Positions 32,146 through 39,042 of a stretch of DNA of 53,378 bases are shown here, in pieces. How positions within the stretch are numbered: the first letter of the stretch is position 1; each line of letters starts with the position of its first letter. Both the position numbers and the translations under genes were made by a program. The notes under the pieces are model-generated. The model saw only the letters and a program-made list of their open reading frames with translations. It had not been told where the DNA came from and did no database searches. Source of the stretch: UBA9676 sp036522155 (lineage in GTDB: Bacteria > Actinomycetota > Actinomycetes > Streptosporangiales > Streptosporangiaceae); NCBI GenBank assembly GCA_036522155.1, contig DATDGI010000363.1, forward strand, positions 1-53,378. The letters are read 5' to 3'.

Positions 32146-33248
32146 CGGCTGGCTCCCGGATCCCACACCGACGCCGGCACCAGTACCTCACCGCGCATGA
32201 GCAGCCGGGCGGTGCGCAGCAGGGCTGACCTCCTCACGCTGACCGCGCCGCCGGACACGTCCACCTCGATGGTGACCGTGAAGAATCCGGTCGGGTGCTC
32301 GACCTCGATCTCGGTAGCGCCCCCGGCCTGATCCCCGGTGGCCGCGATCTCGTGCGCCACCGACCCGGGCAGCACGCACGCGGTGGCTACCGACACCGCG
32401 CCCAGCACGCCGATCGCCTCGTGCACGCGGTGCGGGATGAACGTCCGGGTGGCGACCGCGCCGCCGTGCGCCGGCGGGGACAGCAGGCTCATCTTCGGCA
32501 CGCTCGCGTGCGTCACGTCGCCCAGGTTCATCAGCGGCCCGGCCGCCAGCCGGATCGCCTCCACCCGCTTGGTCAGCTCGGCGTTGCCCTCCAGTTCGGC
32601 CGGTGACTCCTGCCCGGACAGGCCGAAGTCGGCGGCGGCCAGGCAGACCACCGGCATGCCGTTGTCGATGCACGTCACCCGGGTGCCTTCGATCACGTCG
32701 GTGACGTGGCCGGTGGGCAGCAGCGCACCGCACGAGGACCCGGCCACGTCGGCGAACTCGATCGGGATGGGGGCGTGGCTGCCGGGCACGCCGTCGATGC
32801 GGGCCGGCCCGTCATAACGGACGCGCCCGCCCGGGGTCTGCACCGCGGCGGTGGCCAGGGTCTGGGTGTTGCGCATCCAGATCCGGACCGGCGTCACCGG
32901 GCCGGCCGCGGGCACGAGCCCCTGCTCGATCGCGAACGGGCCGACGGCGGCCAGCATGTTGCCACAGTTCTGACTGTCGGAAACCTCGGCCCGGTCTGGC
33001 CAGATCTGGAGGAACAAGTACTCCACGTCGGCGTTGTCGCGGGGCGACAAACTCACCACGGCCACCTTCGAGGTGAGCGGATGGGCGCCGCCCATGCCGT
33101 CGATCTGCCGCGCATCCGGGGAGCCCATGGCCGCCAGCAGCACCGCGTCCCGGGTGGCGGTGTCGGCGGGCAGGTCACCGGCCAGGAACACCAGTCCCTT
33201 GGAGGTCCCGCCCCGCATGACCGCGCAGGGGATGGCGGTCTGGGTCAC
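32142..33248 (-). CDS. 4-oxalomesaconate tautomerase (PrpF-fold, LigU/GalD type)
   Basis: A 368-aa PrpF-superfamily isomerase with two similar halves. It starts IPCAVMRGGTSKGLVF and has DGMGGAHPLTSKVAVV, then SDSQNCGNMLAAVGPFAIEQ in the first half. CIDNGMPVVCLAA and MSLLSPPAHGG follow later. In lig or gal clusters such proteins interconvert 4-oxalomesaconate isomers or tautomers (LigU, GalD), which fits here between ligK and ligJ. 2-methylaconitate isomerase (PrpF proper) is the other known activity and is not supported by neighbours. The GTG start at 33248 overlaps the ligK stop as GTGA. Confidence 0.9.
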   Translation of the reverse strand: MTQTAIPCAVMRGGTSKGLVFLAGDLPADTATRDAVLLAAMGSPDARQIDGMGGAHPLTSKVAVVSLSPRDNADVEYLFLQIWPDRAEVSDSQNCGNMLAAVGPFAIEQGLVPAAGPVTPVRIWMRNTQTLATAAVQTPGGRVRYDGPARIDGVPGSHAPIPIEFADVAGSSCGALLPTGHVTDVIEGTRVTCIDNGMPVVCLAAADFGLSGQESPAELEGNAELTKRVEAIRLAAGPLMNLGDVTHASVPKMSLLSPPAHGGAVATRTFIPHRVHEAIGVLGAVSVATACVLPGSVAHEIAATGDQAGGATEIEVEHPTGFFTVTIEVDVSGGAVSVRRSALLRTARLLMRGEVLVPASVWDPGASR

Positions 33249-33931
33249 GGCGTGTCCTGGTAGTCGACGTACTCCAGCCGCCCGGCCAGCCGCTCGCGCA
33301 TGCCGTACAGGTCGAGGCCGAGCTCGCCCGCGGCCAGCTGGGCGCGCCGGGCCGTTTCGCTGGCCTCCCGCTTCTGGGCCGCCGCCAGCACCGTCTCGGC
33401 CTGCTCGCGCCGGACCGCCACGACCCCGTCGTCGTCGGCGACGATCACATCACCGGGCCGGATGTACACGCCAGCGCAGACGATCGGGGTCTGCACGTTC
33501 CCGGGCGTCTCCTTCACCGTGCCCCGGGCCGAGATCGCCTTCGCCCAGACCGGAAAGCCGATCTCGGTCAGGATGGCCACGTCCCGCGTGCCGGTGTCGA
33601 GGACCGCCCCGCGGACACCGCGCGCCCGCAGGCTCTCGGCCAGCAGCTCGCCCAGGTACCCGTCGTCGCACGGGCTGGTGGGGGTGACCACCAGGATGTC
33701 GCCGGGCCGCGCCTGCTCGACCGCGATGTGGATCGACCAGTTGTCGCCCGGGGCGACCTCACAGGTCAGCGCGTTGCCGCCGATCCGCGCGGGCCGGAAG
33801 ATCGGGCGGAGGTCGGCCCGGAGCAGCCCGGTGCGGCCCTGGGCCTCGTGGACCGTCGCCACCCCGGCCTGCGCCAGCGCGTCGGCGACCGCCAGGTCGG
33901 TCCGTGGCGTGTTCCGTACAACTAGCGGCAC
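33245..33931 (-). CDS. ligK: 4-carboxy-4-hydroxy-2-oxoadipate aldolase
   Basis: A 228-aa RraA-fold class II aldolase that cleaves 4-carboxy-4-hydroxy-2-oxoadipate to pyruvate and oxaloacetate, the last step of the 4,5-route. Family features are ATVHEAQGRTGLL near residue 25, then GDNWSIHIAVEQARPGDILVV, the metal/substrate region VLDTGTRDVAIL with FPVWAKAIS, and the late DVIVADDDGVVAVRRE. The GTG start at 33931 has AGAGGAG seven bases upstream. A 52-bp gap to the CoA-transferase gene before it suggests one transcript. Confidence 0.93.
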   Translation of the reverse strand: MPLVVRNTPRTDLAVADALAQAGVATVHEAQGRTGLLRADLRPIFRPARIGGNALTCEVAPGDNWSIHIAVEQARPGDILVVTPTSPCDDGYLGELLAESLRARGVRGAVLDTGTRDVAILTEIGFPVWAKAISARGTVKETPGNVQTPIVCAGVYIRPGDVIVADDDGVVAVRREQAETVLAAAQKREASETARRAQLAAGELGLDLYGMRERLAGRLEYVDYQDTP

Positions 33932-33983
33932 GTGACTGCTCCTCTCCGGCGCGGGTGCTCAGACATCGAAGAACAGCATTCCC

Positions 33984-34751
33984 TCAGGAACCGGGGGTCA
34001 TCGCGTGCAGGGCGCGCAGCGCGGCCAGTTCGGCGGGAGCCGGGGCGGCCAGCACGGCCGGCTGGGCGGCCACGGCCAGCTCCCAGCCGGTCTGGGCCCG
34101 CACCTGGCCGATGGACACCCCCGGGTAGAGACCGGTCAGGGTCAGCTCGCAGGTGACCGGGTCGGGCTCGAGCACGCCCAGGTCGGTGATGACCTTCCGC
34201 GGCCCGGCGCCGGTCAGCCCGAGCCGCTCCCGGTCACCCGGGCCGCTTCCGTAGCCGACGGAGGTGACGAAATCGACCCGCTCGACGAACGAGCGCGGCG
34301 ACTGCCGGACCACCACGATCACCTCCCGGCAGCACGCGGCGATCTCGGACGCGCCGCCCGCTCCTGGCAGCCGCACCTTCGGATCGGTGTACTGGGCCCC
34401 GATGACCGTGGTGTTGATGTTGGCGAACCGGTCGATCTGCCCGGCGCCCAGGAAGCCCGCGTCGATCCGGCCCGGCTGGAGCCAGTAGTTGAAGATCTCC
34501 GGCACGCTGATCACCGTGTCCGCGGTCTCGGCCAGCACACCGTCGCCGATGGACAGCGGGAGCCAGCCCGGCTTGGCCCCGATCGTGCCGGACTCGTAGA
34601 TGAGCACCAGGCCGGGCGCGTGCGTCGCCCGGGCCAGGTTCGCGGCCTCGCTGGGCAGCCCGATGCCGACGAAGCAGGTCATGCCGTCGCGCAGGGCCCG
34701 GGCCGCGCAGGTTGTCATCATCTCGTCGGCGGTGTAGCCCGGCGTGCTCAT
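33984..34751 (-). CDS. 3-oxoadipate CoA-transferase-type subunit B (CatJ-like)
   Basis: A 255-aa beta subunit of a CoA-transferase of the glutaconate/CatIJ kind. It has CFVGIGLPSEAANLARATHAP, then LIYESGTIGAKPGWLPLSIGDG with the likely catalytic Glu, and FLGAGQIDRFANINTTVIG. In the beta-ketoadipate pathway such enzymes activate 3-oxoadipate with succinyl-CoA. The 4,5-cleavage route needs no CoA step, so this is either a remnant of the beta-ketoadipate branch or serves another acid. The ATG at 34751 overlaps the subunit A stop as ATGA. Confidence 0.88.
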   Translation of the reverse strand: MSTPGYTADEMMTTCAARALRDGMTCFVGIGLPSEAANLARATHAPGLVLIYESGTIGAKPGWLPLSIGDGVLAETADTVISVPEIFNYWLQPGRIDAGFLGAGQIDRFANINTTVIGAQYTDPKVRLPGAGGASEIAACCREVIVVVRQSPRSFVERVDFVTSVGYGSGPGDRERLGLTGAGPRKVITDLGVLEPDPVTCELTLTGLYPGVSIGQVRAQTGWELAVAAQPAVLAAPAPAELAALRALHAMTPGS

Positions 34752-35614
34752 GCGACCTCGCCTGCCCGGCGGCCGACCGGGCCGGCCTGGCCATCGGCCG
34801 CCAGCACATCGTCGGCCAGCCACCGCTGGAACCGGTCGCGGTCGCGGCTGATCGCGGTCCAGGCCACGTAGTAGTCGTTGTCCCGGCTGGAGTAGCCCAG
34901 CGCGTAGGAGGGGTGGGCACCGCCGGGCACCAGCGCCACGTAGCTGACCGTCCAGGACGGCAGCATGATCGAGCCGGGCTGGGGGGCCAGCTCGCGGACG
35001 ATCTCCTCGACGGTGACCACCGAGCACCGCGCCGCCAGCACGGCCTCCTTCTGCACGCCGGTGATCCCCCACAGCTGGACGTTCCCGGCCCGGTCGGCGC
35101 GCTGCGCGTGGATGACCGTCACGTCGGGGCGCAGGGCCGCCACCGCGGCCAGGGACTCGCCGGTGAACGGGCACGTGACCCGCCGGACCGCGGGCTGGCC
35201 GTCGAGTCCCGGCAGCCCCTCCAGGCCGGTACCTGCGTAGCCGCGCAGGACGGCGAACGGGATGCCGGAGGCGCCCGCCACGTAGCGGTTCACCATGCCC
35301 GCGTGGCTGTGCTCCTCGGTCTCCAGCGGGTGGGGCCAGCCGTTCTCGATCGCGTCCCGGAACCGGTGCAGCGAGCCGGCGCCGGGGTTGCCTCCCCAGG
35401 AGAACACCAGCTTGCTGGCGCAGCCGGCGCCGATCATCTGGTCGTAGATCACATCCGGGGTCATCCGGATCAGCGTCAGGTCGTGACGCCCCTGCCGGAT
35501 CACTTCATGGCCGGCCGCGAACGGGATGAGGTGCGTGAAACCCTCCATGGCCACCGCGTCGCCGTCGTGGATGGCCGCCGCCACGGCGTCGGCCAGTGGC
35601 ACGATCTGCGCCAT
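34748..35614 (-). CDS. 3-oxoadipate CoA-transferase-type subunit A (CatI-like)
   Basis: A 288-aa alpha subunit. Conserved CatI/PcaI features are VAMEGFTHLIPFAAGHEVIRQGR, then LIRMTPDVIYDQMIGAGCA, SWGGNPGAGSLHRFRDAIENGWP and YVAGASGIPFAVLRGYAG. It binds the acyl-CoA partner in the heteromeric transferase with the next gene. The ATG at 35614 has GGAGGCGC upstream; the frame runs 12 codons further without such a site. It opens the lig block, 39 bp past a strong inverted repeat that may be its operator. Confidence 0.9.
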   Translation of the reverse strand: MAQIVPLADAVAAAIHDGDAVAMEGFTHLIPFAAGHEVIRQGRHDLTLIRMTPDVIYDQMIGAGCASKLVFSWGGNPGAGSLHRFRDAIENGWPHPLETEEHSHAGMVNRYVAGASGIPFAVLRGYAGTGLEGLPGLDGQPAVRRVTCPFTGESLAAVAALRPDVTVIHAQRADRAGNVQLWGITGVQKEAVLAARCSVVTVEEIVRELAPQPGSIMLPSWTVSYVALVPGGAHPSYALGYSSRDNDYYVAWTAISRDRDRFQRWLADDVLAADGQAGPVGRRAGEVA

Positions 35615-35652
35615 GCGCCTCCTGCCTTCTGCCCTGCCTCTAATGATCATGA

Positions 35653-35681
35653 CTGTGCTGATTTGCTCGCAATCAGCACAG
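35653..35681. promoter_or_regulatory. 29-bp inverted repeat upstream of the aromatic-acid operon
   Basis: Perfect 11-bp arms CTGTGCTGATT / AATCAGCACAG around TGCTCGC, 39 bp ahead of the CatI-like start. No U-run follows, so it looks like an operator rather than a terminator of pcaC. The regulator is not in view. Confidence 0.65.
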
Positions 35682-35689
35682 ACGTGCGA

Positions 35690-35706
35690 GATACGGACAC
35701 TGTATC
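35690..35706. promoter_or_regulatory. Second small inverted repeat (GATAC-N7-GTATC)
   Basis: Arms GATAC and GTATC with a 7-base spacer, the same spacer length as the neighbouring 29-bp repeat and eight bases away from it. It may be part of the same control region between pcaC and the CatI-like gene. Confidence 0.4.
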
Positions 35707-35741
35707 GGGGCCGCGCCGGGGCGGGTAAGGGCGGTTCCCGG

Positions 35742-36119
35742 TCAGCCAGCCTCGGCCAGCACCCGCTGCGCGACCGCGAAGGCGCGGTTCACCGCGGGCA
35801 CCCCCGCATACACGGCCACCTGGAGGAACAGCTCGGCGATCTGCTCCGGTGCCAGCCCGTTACGCAGCGCTCCCCGCAGGTGCAGGGCCAGTTCCTCCTC
35901 CTGCCGCAAGATGATCAGCGCGGTGAGGGTGATCATGCTCCGCTCGGCCCGGGCCAGGCCGGGCCGGGACCAGATCTCGCCCCAGGCGTAGCGGGTGATG
36001 AAGTCCTGGAAGTCGTGCGTGAACGGGGTCGTGCCGGCCACCGCCCGGTCCACGTGGGCGTCGCCCAGCACCTCCCGCCGTACCGCCATCCCCTGCCCGG
36101 CCCGCTGCGCGTCATCCAC
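35742..36119 (-). CDS. pcaC: 4-carboxymuconolactone decarboxylase
   Basis: A 125-aa single-domain PcaC. It has the family core VRREVLGDAHVDRAVAG, then TRYAWGEIWSRPGLARAERS, LTALIILRQEEELALHLRGA and VAVYAGVPAVNRAFAVAQRVL. PcaC acts in the 3,4-cleavage (beta-ketoadipate) route, turning 4-carboxymuconolactone into 3-oxoadipate enol-lactone, and has no role in the 4,5-route encoded next door. In many actinobacteria it is fused to PcaD as PcaL; here it stands alone. The GTG start at 36119 follows AAGGAG. It lies 127 bp ahead of the CatI-like gene on the same strand. Confidence 0.93.
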   Translation of the reverse strand: MDDAQRAGQGMAVRREVLGDAHVDRAVAGTTPFTHDFQDFITRYAWGEIWSRPGLARAERSMITLTALIILRQEEELALHLRGALRNGLAPEQIAELFLQVAVYAGVPAVNRAFAVAQRVLAEAG

Positions 36120-36189
36120 TGCCCTCTCCTTACGCCGTCTTCATGATCGTGATTGTCGCTGCGCCGGTGGCTCCCTGGGCCGCGGAGAC

Positions 36190-36978
36190 CTAGGACGGCT
36201 GAACCGGCCGGGGCGCGGCCTGGCCGCTGCCCCTCGCCCGCACGGCCAGGCCCACCAGCATCCCGGCCACGAAGCCGAATACATGGGCCAGGTAGGCCAC
36301 GCCACCGCCCGCCGCGCTGTGCCCGATCGCGTCCACCCACTGCAGCACGAACCACAGCCCGAGCACGATCCACGCGGGGATGGGGAGCGGGATGAACAGC
36401 AGGAACGGCACCAGGCTCCAGACCCGCGCCCGCGGGTAGAGCACGAGATAGGCGCCGAGTATCCCGGAAATGGCGCCCGACGCGCCGACCAGCGGATCGG
36501 CCGAGCCCGCGTTCATCGCGGCGAAACCGTACGCGGCCACGTACCCGCAGGCCAGGTAGAAGACCGGGTACCAGATCCGCCCGAAGCGGTCCTCGATGTT
36601 GTTCCCGAAGATCAGCAGGAACAGCATGTTGCCCAGCAGGTGCAGCCAGCCGGTGTGGACGAACATGGCGGTCAGCACCGACAGCCACGGGTTCTTGTGG
36701 TACGGCCGGCTGGCCAGCACGCAGGCCGGGCCGTGGGCGGTGCCGACCTCCTGGCCGGTGGGCACCGGGCGCAGCAGCTGGTGGCCGGTGATCATCTCGT
36801 GCGGGATCGCTCCCCAGTGGTCGTAGAACGCTTCCTGCTGGCAGAAAGCGGCGACGGCCGAGACGGTGTGCAGCGTGCCCGGGCTGAGCAGGAAGATGAC
36901 CACGTTGAGCGCGATCAGGGCGTAGGTGACCCACGGGGTGCGGCGCAACGGGTTCAGGTCGTGGACCGGGATCACCAT
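36190..36978 (-). CDS. Rhomboid-family intramembrane serine protease
   Basis: A 262-aa membrane protein with about seven hydrophobic segments. Rhomboid signatures are MFVHTGWLHLLGNMLFLLIFG (HxxxN helix), the catalytic serine in VGASGAISGILGAYL, and the catalytic His in LAHVFGFVAGMLVGL. An insertion with several charged residues (GHQLLRPVPTGQEVG) follows TM1. It cuts membrane proteins inside the bilayer; the substrate is unknown. The ATG at 36978 is chosen for the family N-terminus MVIPVHDLNPLRRTP; no clear ribosome-binding site is seen, and a GTG at 37020 is possible. Confidence 0.93.
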   Translation of the reverse strand: MVIPVHDLNPLRRTPWVTYALIALNVVIFLLSPGTLHTVSAVAAFCQQEAFYDHWGAIPHEMITGHQLLRPVPTGQEVGTAHGPACVLASRPYHKNPWLSVLTAMFVHTGWLHLLGNMLFLLIFGNNIEDRFGRIWYPVFYLACGYVAAYGFAAMNAGSADPLVGASGAISGILGAYLVLYPRARVWSLVPFLLFIPLPIPAWIVLGLWFVLQWVDAIGHSAAGGGVAYLAHVFGFVAGMLVGLAVRARGSGQAAPRPVQPS

Positions 36979-37106
36979 AGGGCAAGGGTGCCAGCCGGCC
37001 ACGGCCGGAAGCCAGACCACGCCCGCCGTGCAACATCGCGCCGCGGCCGGGACTCTTATGTCATGTGATGGATGTGCCCGCCATTGCCCACCCGGCCGGA
37101 GGCACC

Positions 37107-37670
37107 GTGACCGCCACGGACCGCGCTGAGTTCGACGAGTTCATGGCGAGCCGCTGGCCGCAGCTGGTCCGGCTGGCCTTCGGCCTGACCGGGGACCGGT
37201 GGCTGGCCGAGGACCTCGCGCAGACCGCGCTGGCCAGTGCTTACGCGGCGTGGTGGCGGGTGCGCCGGGCCGACGACCCCGACGCCTACGTGCGCAAGAT
37301 CCTGATCAACGCCAGCAGCCGGCGGTTCCGGCGGCACCGGGTGACCGAGCTGCCCCTGGAGCCGCCCGGGCCGCGGCACCCGGCGGAGGCGGCCCAGGTC
37401 ATGGCCGATCCGGTCGCGGCCGACCCCGCCGCCGGCATCGGCGAGCGATCCGACCTGCTCGCCGCGCTGGCCGAACTGCCGCCCCGGCAGCGGGCTGCGA
37501 TCGTGCTCCGGTACTGGGAAGACCTGACCGACTCACAGGCCGCGGCCATCCTCGGCTGCTCCCCGGCCACGGTGCGCAGCCAGGTGTCGCGGGCCCTGGC
37601 CAAGCTGCGCACCAGCGCGGTGCTGGCCGATCCGGGCCCCCGCCCGGGCGGGAAGGAAGGTGCCCGGTGA
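37107..37670 (+). CDS. ECF RNA polymerase sigma factor (SigE family)
   Basis: A 187-aa ECF sigma factor. Region 2 is RWPQLVRLAFGLTGDRWLAEDLAQTALASAYAAW with DPDAYVRKILIN. Region 4 is LAELPPRQRAAIVLRYWED, then DSQAAAILGCSPATVRSQVS. I prefer the GTG at 37107, after GGAGGCACC, which fits the family start; the frame also allows a GTG at 37065 without a good site. Its stop overlaps the next gene as GTGA (37667-37670), so the membrane protein that follows is its probable anti-sigma or partner. Confidence 0.92.
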   Translation: MTATDRAEFDEFMASRWPQLVRLAFGLTGDRWLAEDLAQTALASAYAAWWRVRRADDPDAYVRKILINASSRRFRRHRVTELPLEPPGPRHPAEAAQVMADPVAADPAAGIGERSDLLAALAELPPRQRAAIVLRYWEDLTDSQAAAILGCSPATVRSQVSRALAKLRTSAVLADPGPRPGGKEGAR

Positions 37671-39007
37671 ACCAGCTGGATCACGCCCTGCGGGAGCGGC
37701 TCCACCGCGAGCTCACCGCACTGCCGGTCCCCCCGCCGCCGCTGGCCGCGGTCCGTGCCCGCGGCCGGGCCACCCGGAACCGGCGGCGCGGCGTCACCGC
37801 CACCGGCCTGGCGCTGCTCGCCGGGCTCACGGGGGCGGTGGTGGCGCTGCCGTCGCTGCTGGCCGCCGGGCCGGCCACCGGCCCCCGGGTCACCATGAGC
37901 ACGCCCGGCCCGTCCGCCCCGGGCGGCGTGTTCGCCTCCGGCACGGCCGCTGGCCGGCCCTGGCGACTGGCGCTGCGGAACATCGCCGGCCCGGGCGGGC
38001 GCTGCCTGCCCGCGGTGATGCTGAACGGCGGCCGCGGGGATCTGCTGTATCCCGGCCGGGGCGGTGCCGCCAGCCCCGGGTACCCGGCCTTCCTGACCAT
38101 GCTGCCCGGAGGGCAGCGCATCGGGTACGGGTTCGTCCAGCTCCGGCCGGGTGCCAGCGGCGTGGTGGCCGCCCTGCGCGACGGCCGCCGGGTCACCGCC
38201 CGCCCGGTCACCGTCCCGCTGTGCGGGCGGCAGTACCTGATGGCCGGGTTCGTGTTCGCCGGCAGCACCGTCACCGGGGTCACCACCGTCTACCGCGATG
38301 GGCAGCGGGTGCTCTACCCGACCGGCTGGGTGCCCTTCCCCGACTCCTACAACTCCACCCCGCAGTCCTGGCCGTACGGTCTGTGGGAGAACGTCAGCCC
38401 GCCGATCGCTGGGGTGGACCTGAACCGACCGGTGGCGTGGGGTATCGCCGGGCAGGGCCGGGCCAGCGGGGTGGCCTGGCAGATCTCGGTCGAGCTGGGG
38501 GCGGGCACCGGCAACTGCGGCACCCGGGAAGTCCACGGGACGAACGGAGCGGTGTCCGGCCAGGCCGACTGCTGGGGCGGCGAGTGCTACCGCAGCGGCG
38601 TCGCCGTCCTGTCCGGCTGCCTGCCCATCACCGCGCCGCCGGCCACGGCCTCGCTGCTGACGGTGCCGGTGGTCGTCGTGACCAAGCCGCACTCCAGGCA
38701 GCCGGTCGTCTCGCCGCTGATGGCGCTCGCCGGCCAGGTCAACCCACGCGCCGGTTACCTGATCGCCCGGCTCAGTGATGGGTCGAGCCAGCGGATCGTG
38801 CCCGTCACCATCGCCGGGCGGCGGTACATCGCGTTGGCTGTGCCGCTGGCGCTCTCGGTGAAGAGCCTGTCGCTCTACACCGCAGCGGGAAACCGTTTCG
38901 CCGTCATTCCGTCCCCGGTCGGCAGCTGCGGGGTGATGGGCGATACCACTTGCGAGACATTCCGGAGCAGCATCACCGCCACGTTGTCGGCCTCCGCTCG
39001 CCCCTAG
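37667..39007 (+). CDS. Membrane-anchored partner of the ECF sigma factor, unknown function
   Basis: A 446-aa protein. The N-terminal cytosolic 40 residues are Arg/Leu-rich (LDHALRERLHRELTALPVP), then a single membrane helix TATGLALLAGLTGAVVALP follows near residues 43-62. A long extracellular part follows with beta-type repeats and several cysteines (CLPAVML; GNCGTREV; GGECYRSGVAVLSGC; GSCGVMGDTTC). Such genes behind SigE-type sigma factors often act as their regulators, but no zinc-binding anti-sigma motif is present. GTG start overlapping the sigma stop. Function inferred from position only. Confidence 0.8.
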   Translation: MNQLDHALRERLHRELTALPVPPPPLAAVRARGRATRNRRRGVTATGLALLAGLTGAVVALPSLLAAGPATGPRVTMSTPGPSAPGGVFASGTAAGRPWRLALRNIAGPGGRCLPAVMLNGGRGDLLYPGRGGAASPGYPAFLTMLPGGQRIGYGFVQLRPGASGVVAALRDGRRVTARPVTVPLCGRQYLMAGFVFAGSTVTGVTTVYRDGQRVLYPTGWVPFPDSYNSTPQSWPYGLWENVSPPIAGVDLNRPVAWGIAGQGRASGVAWQISVELGAGTGNCGTREVHGTNGAVSGQADCWGGECYRSGVAVLSGCLPITAPPATASLLTVPVVVVTKPHSRQPVVSPLMALAGQVNPRAGYLIARLSDGSSQRIVPVTIAGRRYIALAVPLALSVKSLSLYTAAGNRFAVIPSPVGSCGVMGDTTCETFRSSITATLSASARP

Positions 39008-39029
39008 CCAGCACCGGGGGTCGGTGGCC

Positions 39030-39035
39030 TATCGT
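39030..39035 (+). promoter_or_regulatory. Putative -10 of a leaderless gabT transcript
   Basis: TATCGT (TANNNT) lies seven bases before the gabT ATG, which has no ribosome-binding site. No clear -35. Confidence 0.45.
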
Positions 39036-39042
39036 CGGCGTT

